64,000 bases of DNA from Ramlibacter ginsenosidimutans (GTDB lineage: Bacteria > Pseudomonadota > Gammaproteobacteria > Burkholderiales > Burkholderiaceae_C). Positions 44,689 through 53,517 of this stretch are shown here, in pieces. Position numbers and translations under genes: made by a program. The stretch's first letter is position 1, and each line of letters begins with the position of its first letter. The notes beneath the pieces were generated by a model. The model worked only from the letters and a program-made list of their open reading frames with translations. It made no database searches and was not told where the DNA came from. Location: NCBI RefSeq assembly GCF_042678185.1, contig NZ_JBHUDQ010000014.1. The stretch is one strand, 5' to 3'.

Positions 44689-45804
44689 ATGACCGTTGCA
44701 TCCCGTCCCATCGGCCTGGCCGTCATCGGCGGCGGCCGCGTGGGCCTGTTCCGCGGCGAAGTCGCCGCGCGCCACCCGCTCGTGAAGTGGATCGGCCTGG
44801 CCGAACTCAAGCCGGACCGCGCCCAGGAAGTCGGCCGCAAGATCGGCGCGAACTTCGTGACGGCCGACTACAAGGAACTGCTCGCGCGTCCCGAAGTCGA
44901 CGCCGTCATCATCGCCACCGACGAACACCTGCACGTCGCGCCGGTGCTCGAGGCGGCGCGGCTGGGCAAGCCGATGCTGATCGAGAAGCCGCTGGCCACG
45001 CGCGCGACCGAGTCGCGCCAGGTGATGGAGGAGATCGCGAAGGCGAAGGTCGACGCGGTCGTCGGCTACACCCAGCGCTTCCGCCGCCGCTGGCTCGCCG
45101 CCAAGGAGAAGGTGCGCACCGGCGCGCTGGGCGAGGTGACGCTCGTGACCAGCCGCGCGTTCATGAACCGCCTGGTGGCCATCGACAACTACGTGCGCAC
45201 GGACGATCCGTCCAGCATCTCGCCCATGGTGATCTCCGGCACGCACGCGCTGGACATCGTGATGTGGATGATGGAAGGCAAGCAGCCCGTCGAGGTCTAC
45301 GCCAAGTCCAACGACAAGGCGCTCGGCCCGCAGTACAAGGGCATCGACTGCACGGCGGGCATGATCACCTTCTCCGACGGCAGCGCCTACCACCTGAGCA
45401 TCAACTGGGCGCTGCCCGTGACCTGGCCGGGCGCCGTGTACAGCCTGGACGTCGGCATCGTCGGCACCGAAGGCGTGCTGACGATCGACGACACCCATCG
45501 CGACATCGTGCTCGCGGTGTCGAAGCCGCAGATGACGGGCTATGCGCCGGACAAGCAGCGCCTCGTCGACTTCATGGGCAGCTACCCACCCGGCGACATG
45601 GCGCTGGGCGAACTGCGCGGCCCAATGCGCGACGAGACCGAGTCGTGGCTGAACCGCGTGGGTGCGGGCTGGACGACGCAGGCTGCGACCGCGCTCGAAG
45701 CGCACCGGAACCTGATCCTCACCAAGGCGCTGGACCTCTCGGCGAAGACCGGCAAGCCGGTGCGCTGCGAGGATTGGGCCACGCTCGAATCCAGGCTGGA
45801 CTGA
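44689..45804 (+). CDS. Gfo/Idh/MocA family oxidoreductase (second of three)
   Basis: A 371-residue enzyme starting MTVASRPIGLAVIGGGRVGLF (GGGRVG cofactor loop). IATDEHLHVAPV and IEKPLATRATES carry the conserved EKP lysine; VVGYTQRFRRRW and SGTHALDIVMWMMEG belong to the catalytic/C-terminal part. The third Gfo/Idh gene follows 2 bases later. Likely a dehydrogenation or isomerising step in the same pathway. Confidence 0.9.
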   Translation: MTVASRPIGLAVIGGGRVGLFRGEVAARHPLVKWIGLAELKPDRAQEVGRKIGANFVTADYKELLARPEVDAVIIATDEHLHVAPVLEAARLGKPMLIEKPLATRATESRQVMEEIAKAKVDAVVGYTQRFRRRWLAAKEKVRTGALGEVTLVTSRAFMNRLVAIDNYVRTDDPSSISPMVISGTHALDIVMWMMEGKQPVEVYAKSNDKALGPQYKGIDCTAGMITFSDGSAYHLSINWALPVTWPGAVYSLDVGIVGTEGVLTIDDTHRDIVLAVSKPQMTGYAPDKQRLVDFMGSYPPGDMALGELRGPMRDETESWLNRVGAGWTTQAATALEAHRNLILTKALDLSAKTGKPVRCEDWATLESRLD

Positions 45805-45806
45805 AC

Positions 45807-46802
45807 ATGCTGAACATCGCCGTCGTGGGCCTGGGTTGGTGGGGCCGCATCATCGTGGACCTGGTGGGCCAGAGCGACAAGCTGCGCGTGGTGCGCGTCG
45901 CCGACGTGAACCCGCAGTCGGAAGCGTTCGCGCGCGAGCGCGAGCTGCCGTACTCGCCGCGCTTCGAAGACGTGCTGGCGGACCCCAAGGTGCAAGGCGT
46001 GGTGCTGTGCACCCCGCATTCGCAGCACACCGACCAGATCGTCGCCGCCGCGCAGGCGGGCAAGCACGTGTTCTGCGAGAAGCCGCTGTCCATGTCGCGC
46101 GCCGACGTGCTGCGCGCCGTCGCTGCCGTGGAAAAGGCAGGCGTGGCGCTGGCCGTGGGCCACGAGAAGCGCTTCGAGCCCCCCGTACAGGAGATCATGA
46201 AGCTGGTGAAGTCGGGCGCGCTGGGCACGCCGCTGCAGGTGGAAGCGAACTTCAGCCAGGACAAGTTCCTCGCGCTCGCGAGCGACAACTGGCGGCTCTC
46301 CGGCAAGGAGGCGCCGGCCGGCCCGATGACGGCCACGGGCATCCACCTGCTCGACCTGTCGGTCGGCGTGTTCGGCGAAGCGGACACCGTGCATTGCAGC
46401 GTCAAGCAGCTGGGGAGCCCGCTCACCAACGGAGACACGCTGGCCGCGCTGGTGACCTTCAGGAAGGGTGGCCATGCGCTGATCAGTGCGATCCTCGCGA
46501 CGCCTTTCGCCGGCCGCTTCGCCGTGTACGGCTCGCAAGGCTGGGCCGAGGTGCGCGACAAGACCCACCCGGAAGCGCCGCAAGGCTGGACGCTGACGAC
46601 GCACCTGCGCGGAGGCGAAGCGACCGCTGTCGACATCGCGCCCGCGCCGGCCGTGTTGTTCAACCTCGAAGCGTTCGCCGACGCCGCCGAAGGCCGCGCG
46701 CCCTACCCGGTGCCGCGCGAGCAGATGATCGCCAACGTCAGCGCGCTCGAAGCGATCTTCCGCTCCGCGAAGAGCGGCGCCATCGAGAAGGTGGAAGGCT
46801 GA
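45807..46802 (+). CDS. Gfo/Idh/MocA family oxidoreductase (third of three)
   Basis: A 331-residue enzyme from ATG 45807 (MLNIAVVGLGWWGRIIVDLV), 2 bases after the preceding stop; a longer open frame upstream is rejected. GLGWWG is the cofactor loop, CEKPLSMSRADV the EKP motif, and AVGHEKRFEPP the following catalytic-region segment. The three paralogues are clearly distinct from one another, so they are unlikely to be simple recent duplicates. Confidence 0.9.
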   Translation: MLNIAVVGLGWWGRIIVDLVGQSDKLRVVRVADVNPQSEAFARERELPYSPRFEDVLADPKVQGVVLCTPHSQHTDQIVAAAQAGKHVFCEKPLSMSRADVLRAVAAVEKAGVALAVGHEKRFEPPVQEIMKLVKSGALGTPLQVEANFSQDKFLALASDNWRLSGKEAPAGPMTATGIHLLDLSVGVFGEADTVHCSVKQLGSPLTNGDTLAALVTFRKGGHALISAILATPFAGRFAVYGSQGWAEVRDKTHPEAPQGWTLTTHLRGGEATAVDIAPAPAVLFNLEAFADAAEGRAPYPVPREQMIANVSALEAIFRSAKSGAIEKVEG

Positions 46803-46807
46803 AAGCC

Positions 46808-47893
46808 ATGGCCATGCCCTTCGACTCCCGTGAGCTGCGCCAGGTCCTGGGCTCCTTCGTCACGGGCGTCACGGTGATCACGACGGTGGATGCCAAGGGC
46901 CAGCGCCACGGCCTCACGGTCAACTCGTTCAGTTCGGTGTCGCTGGATCCGCCGCTGATCCTGTGGAGCCAATCGCTCAGCGCGCCCAGCCACCCCGTGT
47001 TCCGCGACGCCGAGCGCTTCGTCGTCAACATCCTCGCCGACGACCAGGTGGCGGTCTCCAACCGCTTTGCGCGTGGCGGGGACGACAAGTTCGCGGGCTG
47101 TGCAACCGATCCCGGCCTCGGCGGCGTGCCGCTGATCCGCGGCAGCGCGGCGTGGCTGGAATGCAAGCGCATGGACTCCTTCCGCGGCGGCGACCACATG
47201 GTCTTCCTGGGCCAGGTGGAGCGCATCGAGCGCAGCGCGCGGCAGCCGCTGGTGTTCGGCGGCGGGCGCTACCTCGTGGCGCAGGCGCACGACCTCGGCA
47301 CGCTGCTCACCGACAGCGGCCCCAACATCGCGCGACTGGGCGCCGTGCGCGTGGCGACGCGCGCGCTGGTGGACCTGTCCGACGAACTCGACGAAACGCT
47401 GGGCCTGGGCGTGTGGGGCAACCACGGCGCCACGATCGTGCGCTGGGAGGAGTCGAAGCAGCCCGTGAGCGACAACCTGCGCACCGGCCTCGTCCTGCCC
47501 GTGACCACGTCGGCCACCGGCCTCGCCTTCGCCGCATGGCTGCCGCCGGAACTGACGGAGCCCTTCATCACCGCGGAAGCGAACGAGCAGAAGCAGGCCA
47601 ACCACGTCCCGCGCACCGAAGGCCTCGCGCAGCGCCTGGAGGAGATCCGCCGCCTCGGCTTCGTGCGCCTGGTCGGCATCGACGATTTCAGCGATCTCTA
47701 TGGCGGCAGCATCAGCGCGCTCAGCGTGCCGGTGTTCGACCCCGACGGTGCGATGGTGCTGGCGCTCACGGCGATCGGCGCGTCCGACCGGCTGGACACC
47801 AGCGAGACCGGCAAGGTGGTGAGCGGCATGCGCCGCTGCGCCGAAGAACTCACCCAGAGACTGCGCGGCAGTCCCGCGCCCTCGAAGAACTGA
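46808..47893 (+). CDS. flavin reductase fused to an IclR-like effector domain (C1-type reductase)
   Basis: A 361-residue protein. Residues about 10-165 are a flavin:NAD(P)H reductase domain (LGSFVTGVTVITTVD, GLTVNSFSSVSLDPPLILWS, HPVFRDAERFVVNIL). Residues about 180-350 resemble an IclR ligand-binding domain (GVWGNHGATIVRWEES, GLVLPVTTSATGLAFAAWLP, ISALSVPVFDPDGAMVLALTAIG). This matches the layout of the HPA 3-hydroxylase reductase C1 of Acinetobacter, where the C-terminal domain lets substrate stimulate flavin reduction. It should feed reduced FMN to the LLM monooxygenase encoded next. ATG 46808 is followed by a second possible start, MPF. Confidence 0.85.
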   Translation: MAMPFDSRELRQVLGSFVTGVTVITTVDAKGQRHGLTVNSFSSVSLDPPLILWSQSLSAPSHPVFRDAERFVVNILADDQVAVSNRFARGGDDKFAGCATDPGLGGVPLIRGSAAWLECKRMDSFRGGDHMVFLGQVERIERSARQPLVFGGGRYLVAQAHDLGTLLTDSGPNIARLGAVRVATRALVDLSDELDETLGLGVWGNHGATIVRWEESKQPVSDNLRTGLVLPVTTSATGLAFAAWLPPELTEPFITAEANEQKQANHVPRTEGLAQRLEEIRRLGFVRLVGIDDFSDLYGGSISALSVPVFDPDGAMVLALTAIGASDRLDTSETGKVVSGMRRCAEELTQRLRGSPAPSKN

Positions 47894-47907
47894 AGCAAGG
47901 AGTCCCA

Positions 47908-49005
47908 ATGAAACTCGGCATGTTCATGATGCCCCTGCACCCGCCGGGCCGCAATGCCACCGAAACGCTGGCGGAAGACCGCGAGGCCTTCCTGCTCGCG
48001 GACCGCCTCGGGTACTGCGAAGGCTTCGTCGGCGAGCACGTGACGGACCTGGCGGAGAACGTGACCTCCTGCCTGATGTTCCTGGCGAGCCTCGCGCACG
48101 AGACCAAGAACATCGTGCTGGGCAGCGGCACCATCAACATGCCGAACAGCCATCCCGCCGCGATCGCCGCACAGGTTGCGATGCTGGACCACATCCTCAA
48201 GGGCCGCTTCATCATGGGCATCAGCCCGGGCGGTCTGATGTCGGATGCCGAGGTGTTCGGCAACTACCAGAAGAACCGCAATGCGATGTTCGTCGAGAGC
48301 ATCAACATGGTGCTGAAGATCTGGGAGAGCGAGGGGCCGATGGACCTGCAGGGCGAGTTCTTCAAGGTGTCGACCAGGCAGACCGCGATCCCCGAGATCG
48401 GCCAAGGCCTGATCCTCAAGCCTTACCAGCGCCCGCATCCGCGCGTCGTGGGCACGGCGGTGGCGCCGTTCTCCGCGGGCGTCACCGAGATGGCCAAGCG
48501 CGGCTGGCAGCCGATCTCCGCCAACTTCCTGATGCCGCCGTGGGTGAAGAGCCACTGGCCCAAGTACGTGGAAGGGCGCGCAGCCGTCGACGCCAAGGCA
48601 GATCCCTCCGAGTGGCGCGTGGCCAAGTCGATCTTCGTGGCGGACGACGAGAAGACGGCGCAGCGCTACGGCAAGACGGCCGAAGGCCCTTACCACTTCT
48701 ACTTCAAGCAGCTCACCCGCAAGCTGGTCGGCGGCGGCCGCGCCAACCTGTTCAAGCTGGACCAGTCGCAGCCCGATTCGGAGATCACGCCCGAGTACGT
48801 CACCGACAAGCTGGTGATCGCGGGCACCGTCGACAGCGTCGTCGAGCAATTGCTGGCATTCCGCGAGGAGATCGGCGACTTCGGCACGCTGCTCTATGCC
48901 TGCCACGACTGGAAGGACCCGGCGCTGGGCAAGCGCTCGATGGAGCTGATGGCCACGGAAGTCATGCCGCGCGTGAACGCGGCGATCGCGAAGGAGAAGC
49001 AATGA
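47908..49005 (+). CDS. LLM-class (luciferase-like) flavin-dependent monooxygenase
   Basis: A 365-residue TIM-barrel protein starting MKLGMFMMPLHPPGRNATETLAEDRE with GGAG upstream. Family landmarks: LADRLGYCEGFVGEH, IVLGSGTINMPNSHPAAIAAQVAMLDHILKGRFIMGISPGG, EVFGNYQKNR. Members use reduced FMN from a partner reductase to oxygenate or open rings and to cleave C-N, C-S or C-C bonds. The partner is the fusion reductase 14 bases upstream. It ends with an ATGA overlap into the hydrolase. Confidence 0.92.
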   Translation: MKLGMFMMPLHPPGRNATETLAEDREAFLLADRLGYCEGFVGEHVTDLAENVTSCLMFLASLAHETKNIVLGSGTINMPNSHPAAIAAQVAMLDHILKGRFIMGISPGGLMSDAEVFGNYQKNRNAMFVESINMVLKIWESEGPMDLQGEFFKVSTRQTAIPEIGQGLILKPYQRPHPRVVGTAVAPFSAGVTEMAKRGWQPISANFLMPPWVKSHWPKYVEGRAAVDAKADPSEWRVAKSIFVADDEKTAQRYGKTAEGPYHFYFKQLTRKLVGGGRANLFKLDQSQPDSEITPEYVTDKLVIAGTVDSVVEQLLAFREEIGDFGTLLYACHDWKDPALGKRSMELMATEVMPRVNAAIAKEKQ

Positions 49006-49799
49006 AAACGGACGGAATTCGCAAGCTTCGCATAGGAACGCAGGACGTCGCGGTCCTGGTCGAAGGGCCCGAGGACGCGCCCCCCGTCGTGCTCGCGCAT
49101 GGCATCCAGGCGGATCACCGCGTCTGGGACGGCGTGGCGCAACGCCTGGCGCCGCGCTACCGCGTCATCCGCTACGACTTGCGCGGCCATGGCGGCAGCA
49201 GCGCGCCGCCGGCGCCGTACACACTGGAGCAACTCGCCGACGACGTACCGGCGCTGCTGGACGCGCTGGGCGTGCGCAAGGCGCACCTGGTCGGCACCTC
49301 GCTGGGCGGCATGCTGGCGCAGCAGGTCGGCATCCGCCACCGCGACCGCCTGCTCTCGCTCACGATCGCCAACACCGCCGCGGTGCAAGGCGCGGCCAAG
49401 GCCTGGGACGAGCGCATCGCCCTCGCACGCCAGTCGGGCATCGCGCCCCTGATCGAACCCACCTTGCAACGCTGGTTCACGCCGGGCTTCCTGCAGCAGC
49501 GGCAGAAAGAGGTGGCGCGCATCCGCTCCATCATCGAAGGCACCAGCATCGAGGGCTTCGTGGGATGCGCCGCCGCCGTGCGCGACCTGTCCCAGCTGGA
49601 ACAGCTGAAGTCCATCCGCGTGCCAACCCTGGTGATCGTCGGCTCGGAGGACAAGGGCACGCCGCCGGAGCTGGGCCGGCAGATCGCGGACGCGATCCCG
49701 GGCGCGCAGCTGGTGGTGCTGCCGGCCGCGCACCAGGCGGCCGTGGAAGTGCCGCAGGCGTTCGCCGACGCCTGGCTGCAGTTCGCCGATCGGCTCTGA
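49002..49799 (+). CDS. alpha/beta hydrolase (enol-lactonase-like)
   Basis: A 265-residue alpha/beta hydrolase whose ATG overlaps the monooxygenase stop. HG oxyanion segment VVLAHGIQADHRVW, YDLRGHGGSS, nucleophile Ser in LVGTSLGGMLAQ (GxSxGG), acid region LVIVGSEDKGTPPE and catalytic His in VLPAAHQAAVE. The architecture is that of 3-oxoadipate enol-lactonases and related ring-cleavage product hydrolases. It would act on the product of the monooxygenase. Confidence 0.9.
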   Translation: MKTDGIRKLRIGTQDVAVLVEGPEDAPPVVLAHGIQADHRVWDGVAQRLAPRYRVIRYDLRGHGGSSAPPAPYTLEQLADDVPALLDALGVRKAHLVGTSLGGMLAQQVGIRHRDRLLSLTIANTAAVQGAAKAWDERIALARQSGIAPLIEPTLQRWFTPGFLQQRQKEVARIRSIIEGTSIEGFVGCAAAVRDLSQLEQLKSIRVPTLVIVGSEDKGTPPELGRQIADAIPGAQLVVLPAAHQAAVEVPQAFADAWLQFADRL

Positions 49800-49823
49800 G
49801 ACTAGTCGAACAAGGAGACAACG

Positions 49824-50924
49824 ATGACGACGAACCGCAGGTCCTTCCTCGCCGGCAGCGGCAGCACGCTGGCTGGCCTCATGTTCTGCAGCTGCGGGCT
49901 GCTGCACGGGCGCCAGGCGCGCGCGCAGACCGTGGCACCGCAAGCGCCGGCGGTGCGGCGCGGCCGCAGCAAGGTCAAGACCATCGACGTGCACACGCAC
50001 TGCTTCTTCCAGGACGCGATCGACCTGATGGGTGCCGACGCGAAGGGCGTGTTGCCGCCGGTGAAGGGCATCCCGGAACACTTCATCGTCGTCGAGAAGC
50101 GCATCCAGGCCATGCAGGCGCAAGGCATCGACCTGCAGGTGCTCAGCATCAATCCCTTCTGGTACCGCAAGGACGTGGACACGGCGCGGGCGATCTGCAA
50201 GATTCACAACGAGAAGCTGGCGGAGCTGACCGCCTCCCACCCCGACCACTTCGCGGCCTTCGCCTCGCTCACGCTGCAGGACCCGCAGATCGCCGTGCAG
50301 CAGCTCGAGGAAGCGGTACGCAAGCAAGGCCTCAAGGGCGCGGCGATCGGGGGCAGCTTCAACGGCGAGGACTTCTCCAGCGCGAAGTTCCACCCGATCT
50401 GGGCGAAGGCGGAGGAACTCGGGGCCGTCCTCTTCATCCATCCGCAGAGCACGCCGGAACTGGGCAAGCGCCTCGCGGGCAACGGCTGGCTGTCGAACGT
50501 GATCGGCAATCCGCTGGACACGACAATTGCGCTGAACAAGCTGATCTTCGAAGGCACGCTGGACAAGTTTCCCGGCCTCAAGGTGCTGGCGGCGCACGGC
50601 GGCGGTTACTTCGGCTCGTATGCGCCGCGCTCCGACCGCAGCTGCTACGTGTCGCCCAGCAACTGCAATCCGGAGATCGCGCTGCGCAAGCACCCGTCCG
50701 AGTACCTGAAGCAGATCTACGTGGACTCGCTGGTGTTCACCGGAGAAGGCCTGCACCACCTCGTCGCCGAAGCGGGCGCGAGCCAGGTCATGATCGGCAC
50801 CGACCACCCGATTCCCTGGGAAGAGCACCCGGTGGACCACGTGCTGAATGCGCCGCTCACCGACGCGCAGAAGGATGCGATCCTGGGGCTCAATGCGGCG
50901 AAGCTGCTGAACATCCGGACTTGA
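49824..50924 (+). CDS. Tat-exported amidohydrolase (ACMSD-like family)
   Basis: A 366-residue enzyme with a twin-arginine leader (NRRSFLAGSG) and a hydrophobic stretch to about residue 35, so it is probably periplasmic. The barrel has HTH at 57-59 (IDVHTHCFF), FIHPQST, AAHGGGYFGSYAPRSDRS and metal Asp in GTDHPIPWEEHP. These match the amidohydrolase-2/ACMSD family of decarboxylases and hydrolases. Last gene of the LysR-facing operon; a hairpin follows. Export of such an enzyme is unusual and suggests action before uptake. Confidence 0.85.
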   Translation: MTTNRRSFLAGSGSTLAGLMFCSCGLLHGRQARAQTVAPQAPAVRRGRSKVKTIDVHTHCFFQDAIDLMGADAKGVLPPVKGIPEHFIVVEKRIQAMQAQGIDLQVLSINPFWYRKDVDTARAICKIHNEKLAELTASHPDHFAAFASLTLQDPQIAVQQLEEAVRKQGLKGAAIGGSFNGEDFSSAKFHPIWAKAEELGAVLFIHPQSTPELGKRLAGNGWLSNVIGNPLDTTIALNKLIFEGTLDKFPGLKVLAAHGGGYFGSYAPRSDRSCYVSPSNCNPEIALRKHPSEYLKQIYVDSLVFTGEGLHHLVAEAGASQVMIGTDHPIPWEEHPVDHVLNAPLTDAQKDAILGLNAAKLLNIRT

Positions 50925-50928
50925 GGTT

Positions 50929-50949
50929 GCGGCCCGCGGGCCGCTTCTT
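50929..50949 (+). terminator. GC-rich palindrome, probable terminator of the catabolic operon
   Basis: Perfect palindrome GCGGCCCGCGGGCCGC (50929-50944) followed by TTCTT, 5 bases past the amidohydrolase stop and abutting the stop of the convergent gene. Confidence 0.5.
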
Positions 50950-53045
50950 CACGCGAGCAGCTGCAGCAGCCGCGCGCGATCCAGCGGCAGGTCGCACGCG
51001 CGCTGCCCGATCGCGACCGACACCGCGTTCGCGATCGCGGCGGCGGCCGGGCCTTGCGCCGTCTCGCCGGCGCCCACCGTGGGATGCTCGCGCGCGCCAA
51101 CGAACTCCGTCGTGATCCCGGGCACGTCCGCGAAGCGCAGGATCGGATAGGTCTCCCAGCCGGTCGCGACCGGCCGCGCGCCCTCGAAGCGCACCGCCTC
51201 CAGCGTCGTCCAGCTCAGCGCCTGCAGCAGGCCGCCCTCGACCTGGTTGCGGGCGCCGTCGGGGTTGACGACCAGCCCGGCGTCGACCGCGCACCAGAAG
51301 CGGCGCACGCGCACCGTTTCCTCCAGCGCCACCTCGGCGACCACGGCGCAATAGGCGCCGCGCTCCTTGTAGCGCGCCAGCCCGATGCCGCGCGTGAGGG
51401 GATCGCCCGCGGACCCGGGACCCGTCCAGCCGCAGATGGCCAGTACATGCTCCAGGACGGCGATGGCGCGCGGATCCTGCAGGTGGCGCAGGCGGAACGC
51501 GGCCGGGTCGCTGCCCGCGCGTTGCGCCAGTTCATCCATCATGCCTTCGATGGCGAGCACGTTCGCGAACGCGCCGAGCGCACGCAAGGCGGAGGTGCGC
51601 ACGTGCGTGGTGGCGAGTGCGAGCGAGAGACCGCGCTCGCCCACGGCGTAGATCGGTCGCGCATTGCGGGTGGCGCCGCCGCCGCGCGCCTCCGGCACTT
51701 CGAGGTCGCGCTGGCGTTCCAGCGCGGGATCGATCGCGGCGGCCGCAAGCAGGTTGGGCGTGCCGCCGACGCCGGGCCGCATGTTGTGGCTGGTGCTGCG
51801 CACGTGCGTGCTCCAGGAGGCGATGCGGCCCTGCGCGTCGAGCGCCGCGCGGATGCGCACGGCCATGGGCGCCCCGAGCGGGCCCTCACGCAGCTCCTCC
51901 TCGCGCGACCACTGCACGCGCACCGGCGTGCCAGGCAGGGCGACCGCGACCAGGGCGGCATCGAGCGCCGCATCGTCCGCGCCGTTGTGGCCGTAGCAGC
52001 CCGCGCCCGCGACGTGCTGCACGTGGATGGTCTCCGGCGCCCGCTGCAACACCTGCGCGATCGCATCGCGCAGCGGGAAGATGCCCTGGCTGTGCGACCA
52101 CACCTGCAGCACCTCGCCCTGCTGCCAGGCCAGCGCGCAGCTCAGGCCGATGGACGCGTGCGCGATGAAGGGCCGAGTCCAGGTGAGTTCCACCGCTTCG
52201 CCCGCGTCCGCCGGCGCCGGTTCGATCACCGACTCTTCGGCCGGCTGGCGCTGCAGCCAGCCGGCAGCGTCGTCACCGACCTCCGGCAGCGCGGGGCTGT
52301 CCCACTGCACGCACGAGCGCAGCACCTGAGCGGCGGCACGGGCCGCGCTTTCGCTCGCCGCGACGCAGGCGAGGAAATCGCCGATGCGGATGCAGCGGGC
52401 CTGCGGTGCGCGCTGCGTGAAGCGCTGTGCATCGAAGTTCGCGATGCGGGCGCCGCGCACGGGCAGGCGCAGCGCCACCGCGTGCTGCAGGCCCGGCAAG
52501 GCGAGGTCCTGGATGAAGGCGCCGCCCGCGAGCTTGGCGCGCAGGTCCACGCGCGGCAGCGGCGTGCCCACGCTGCCGCCCGGCTGCGCGGGCGCCATGC
52601 GGTCGGCTGCAGTCACGGGCTTCAGCAACAGCTGGCGCCCGTGCCGCCAGTAGTTCCAGCCCAGGCTCTGCTCGCGGTGGCACACGAAGCCCTCGCGCAC
52701 CGTGAGTTCGTCGATCGGCAGGGCGAACTCCAGCGCGGCCGCCTCCATCAGGCGCCAGCGCACCACGGCGCCCAGCGTGCACATCACGGGGCCCGACTGC
52801 TCCAGCGACAGGCTGCCAACGGTGAAGCCCTCGTTCGGCCAGCGGTGCGTGGAAGCCGAGCGCATGTCCACCTGCGCGGGCGCCACGCCCAATCCGTCGG
52901 CGATCAACTGCGTCAGCGCGGTGAGGATGCCCTGGCCCAGTTCCACCTTGCCGGTGCGCACCGTCACGCGTCCCGGCGTCTCGAAGGCGAGCCACAGCGC
53001 AGGATCGGGCTGCGCGGCCAGCGCAGGCGGCAGTTCGAGGTCCAT
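50949..53045 (-). CDS. molybdopterin-dependent hydroxylase large subunit (xanthine dehydrogenase family)
   Basis: A 698-residue Mo-cofactor subunit from MDLELPPALAAQPDPALW; its ATG shares one base with the stop of the iron-sulfur subunit (TGATG). It carries a Mo-pterin-binding region and the C-terminal active-site glutamate motif HPTVGAGETAQGP (GxGE). The two-subunit form without an FAD subunit matches isoquinoline-oxidoreductase/nicotinate-dehydrogenase-type enzymes, which hydroxylate N-heterocycles or oxidise aldehydes and pass electrons to a cytochrome. Slightly shorter than typical IorB. Substrate unknown. Confidence 0.88.
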   Translation of the reverse strand: MDLELPPALAAQPDPALWLAFETPGRVTVRTGKVELGQGILTALTQLIADGLGVAPAQVDMRSASTHRWPNEGFTVGSLSLEQSGPVMCTLGAVVRWRLMEAAALEFALPIDELTVREGFVCHREQSLGWNYWRHGRQLLLKPVTAADRMAPAQPGGSVGTPLPRVDLRAKLAGGAFIQDLALPGLQHAVALRLPVRGARIANFDAQRFTQRAPQARCIRIGDFLACVAASESAARAAAQVLRSCVQWDSPALPEVGDDAAGWLQRQPAEESVIEPAPADAGEAVELTWTRPFIAHASIGLSCALAWQQGEVLQVWSHSQGIFPLRDAIAQVLQRAPETIHVQHVAGAGCYGHNGADDAALDAALVAVALPGTPVRVQWSREEELREGPLGAPMAVRIRAALDAQGRIASWSTHVRSTSHNMRPGVGGTPNLLAAAAIDPALERQRDLEVPEARGGGATRNARPIYAVGERGLSLALATTHVRTSALRALGAFANVLAIEGMMDELAQRAGSDPAAFRLRHLQDPRAIAVLEHVLAICGWTGPGSAGDPLTRGIGLARYKERGAYCAVVAEVALEETVRVRRFWCAVDAGLVVNPDGARNQVEGGLLQALSWTTLEAVRFEGARPVATGWETYPILRFADVPGITTEFVGAREHPTVGAGETAQGPAAAAIANAVSVAIGQRACDLPLDRARLLQLLA

Positions 53046-53515
53046 CAGCGCGCACCCCGGGTGGCCTGCCACGCGGATTCGACCGCAGCCAGGATGCGCG
53101 GGTGCGCCCCGCAGCGGCACAGGTGCCCGTCGAGCGCCTGCACGATCGCGGCGGGCGAGCCGTCGTCGGACGTACGCAGGAAGGCGAGCGAGCGCACCAG
53201 GATGCCGCTCAGGCAGAAGCCGCACTGGCCCGCCTGCAAGCGCTCGAAGGCGGCGAGCAGCGCGCGGCCCTCCTCACTCTGCTCCAGCGCTTCCACGGTG
53301 CTCACGCTGCTGCCCTGCAGGTGGCCGACCTCGGTCTGGCAGGCGTAGCGCGGCGCGCCATCGACCAGGACCACGCAGGCCCCGCAGCGCTCCTGGCCGC
53401 AGCCGTAGCGCGTGCCCTTCAGTCCCAGCGCGTGGCGCAAGTGCTCCACCAGCATGTGGCGATCGTCCTGCGCGACCTCGCACGACCGGCCGTTGACGCT
53501 GAACTGCACGCCCAT
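53045..53515 (-). CDS. [2Fe-2S] subunit of the molybdenum hydroxylase
   Basis: A 156-residue protein with two [2Fe-2S] clusters. The plant-type ferredoxin cluster uses Cys39, Cys44, Cys47 and Cys59 (YGCGQERCGACVV). The C-terminal four-helix cluster uses Cys98, Cys101, Cys133 and Cys135 (GQCGFCLSG, HLCRCGAHPRI). It transfers electrons out of the molybdenum centre. It starts 2 bases after the upstream LivF-like gene, so it is read with the transporter operon. Confidence 0.92.
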   Translation of the reverse strand: MGVQFSVNGRSCEVAQDDRHMLVEHLRHALGLKGTRYGCGQERCGACVVLVDGAPRYACQTEVGHLQGSSVSTVEALEQSEEGRALLAAFERLQAGQCGFCLSGILVRSLAFLRTSDDGSPAAIVQALDGHLCRCGAHPRILAAVESAWQATRGAR

Positions 53516-53517
53516 GG

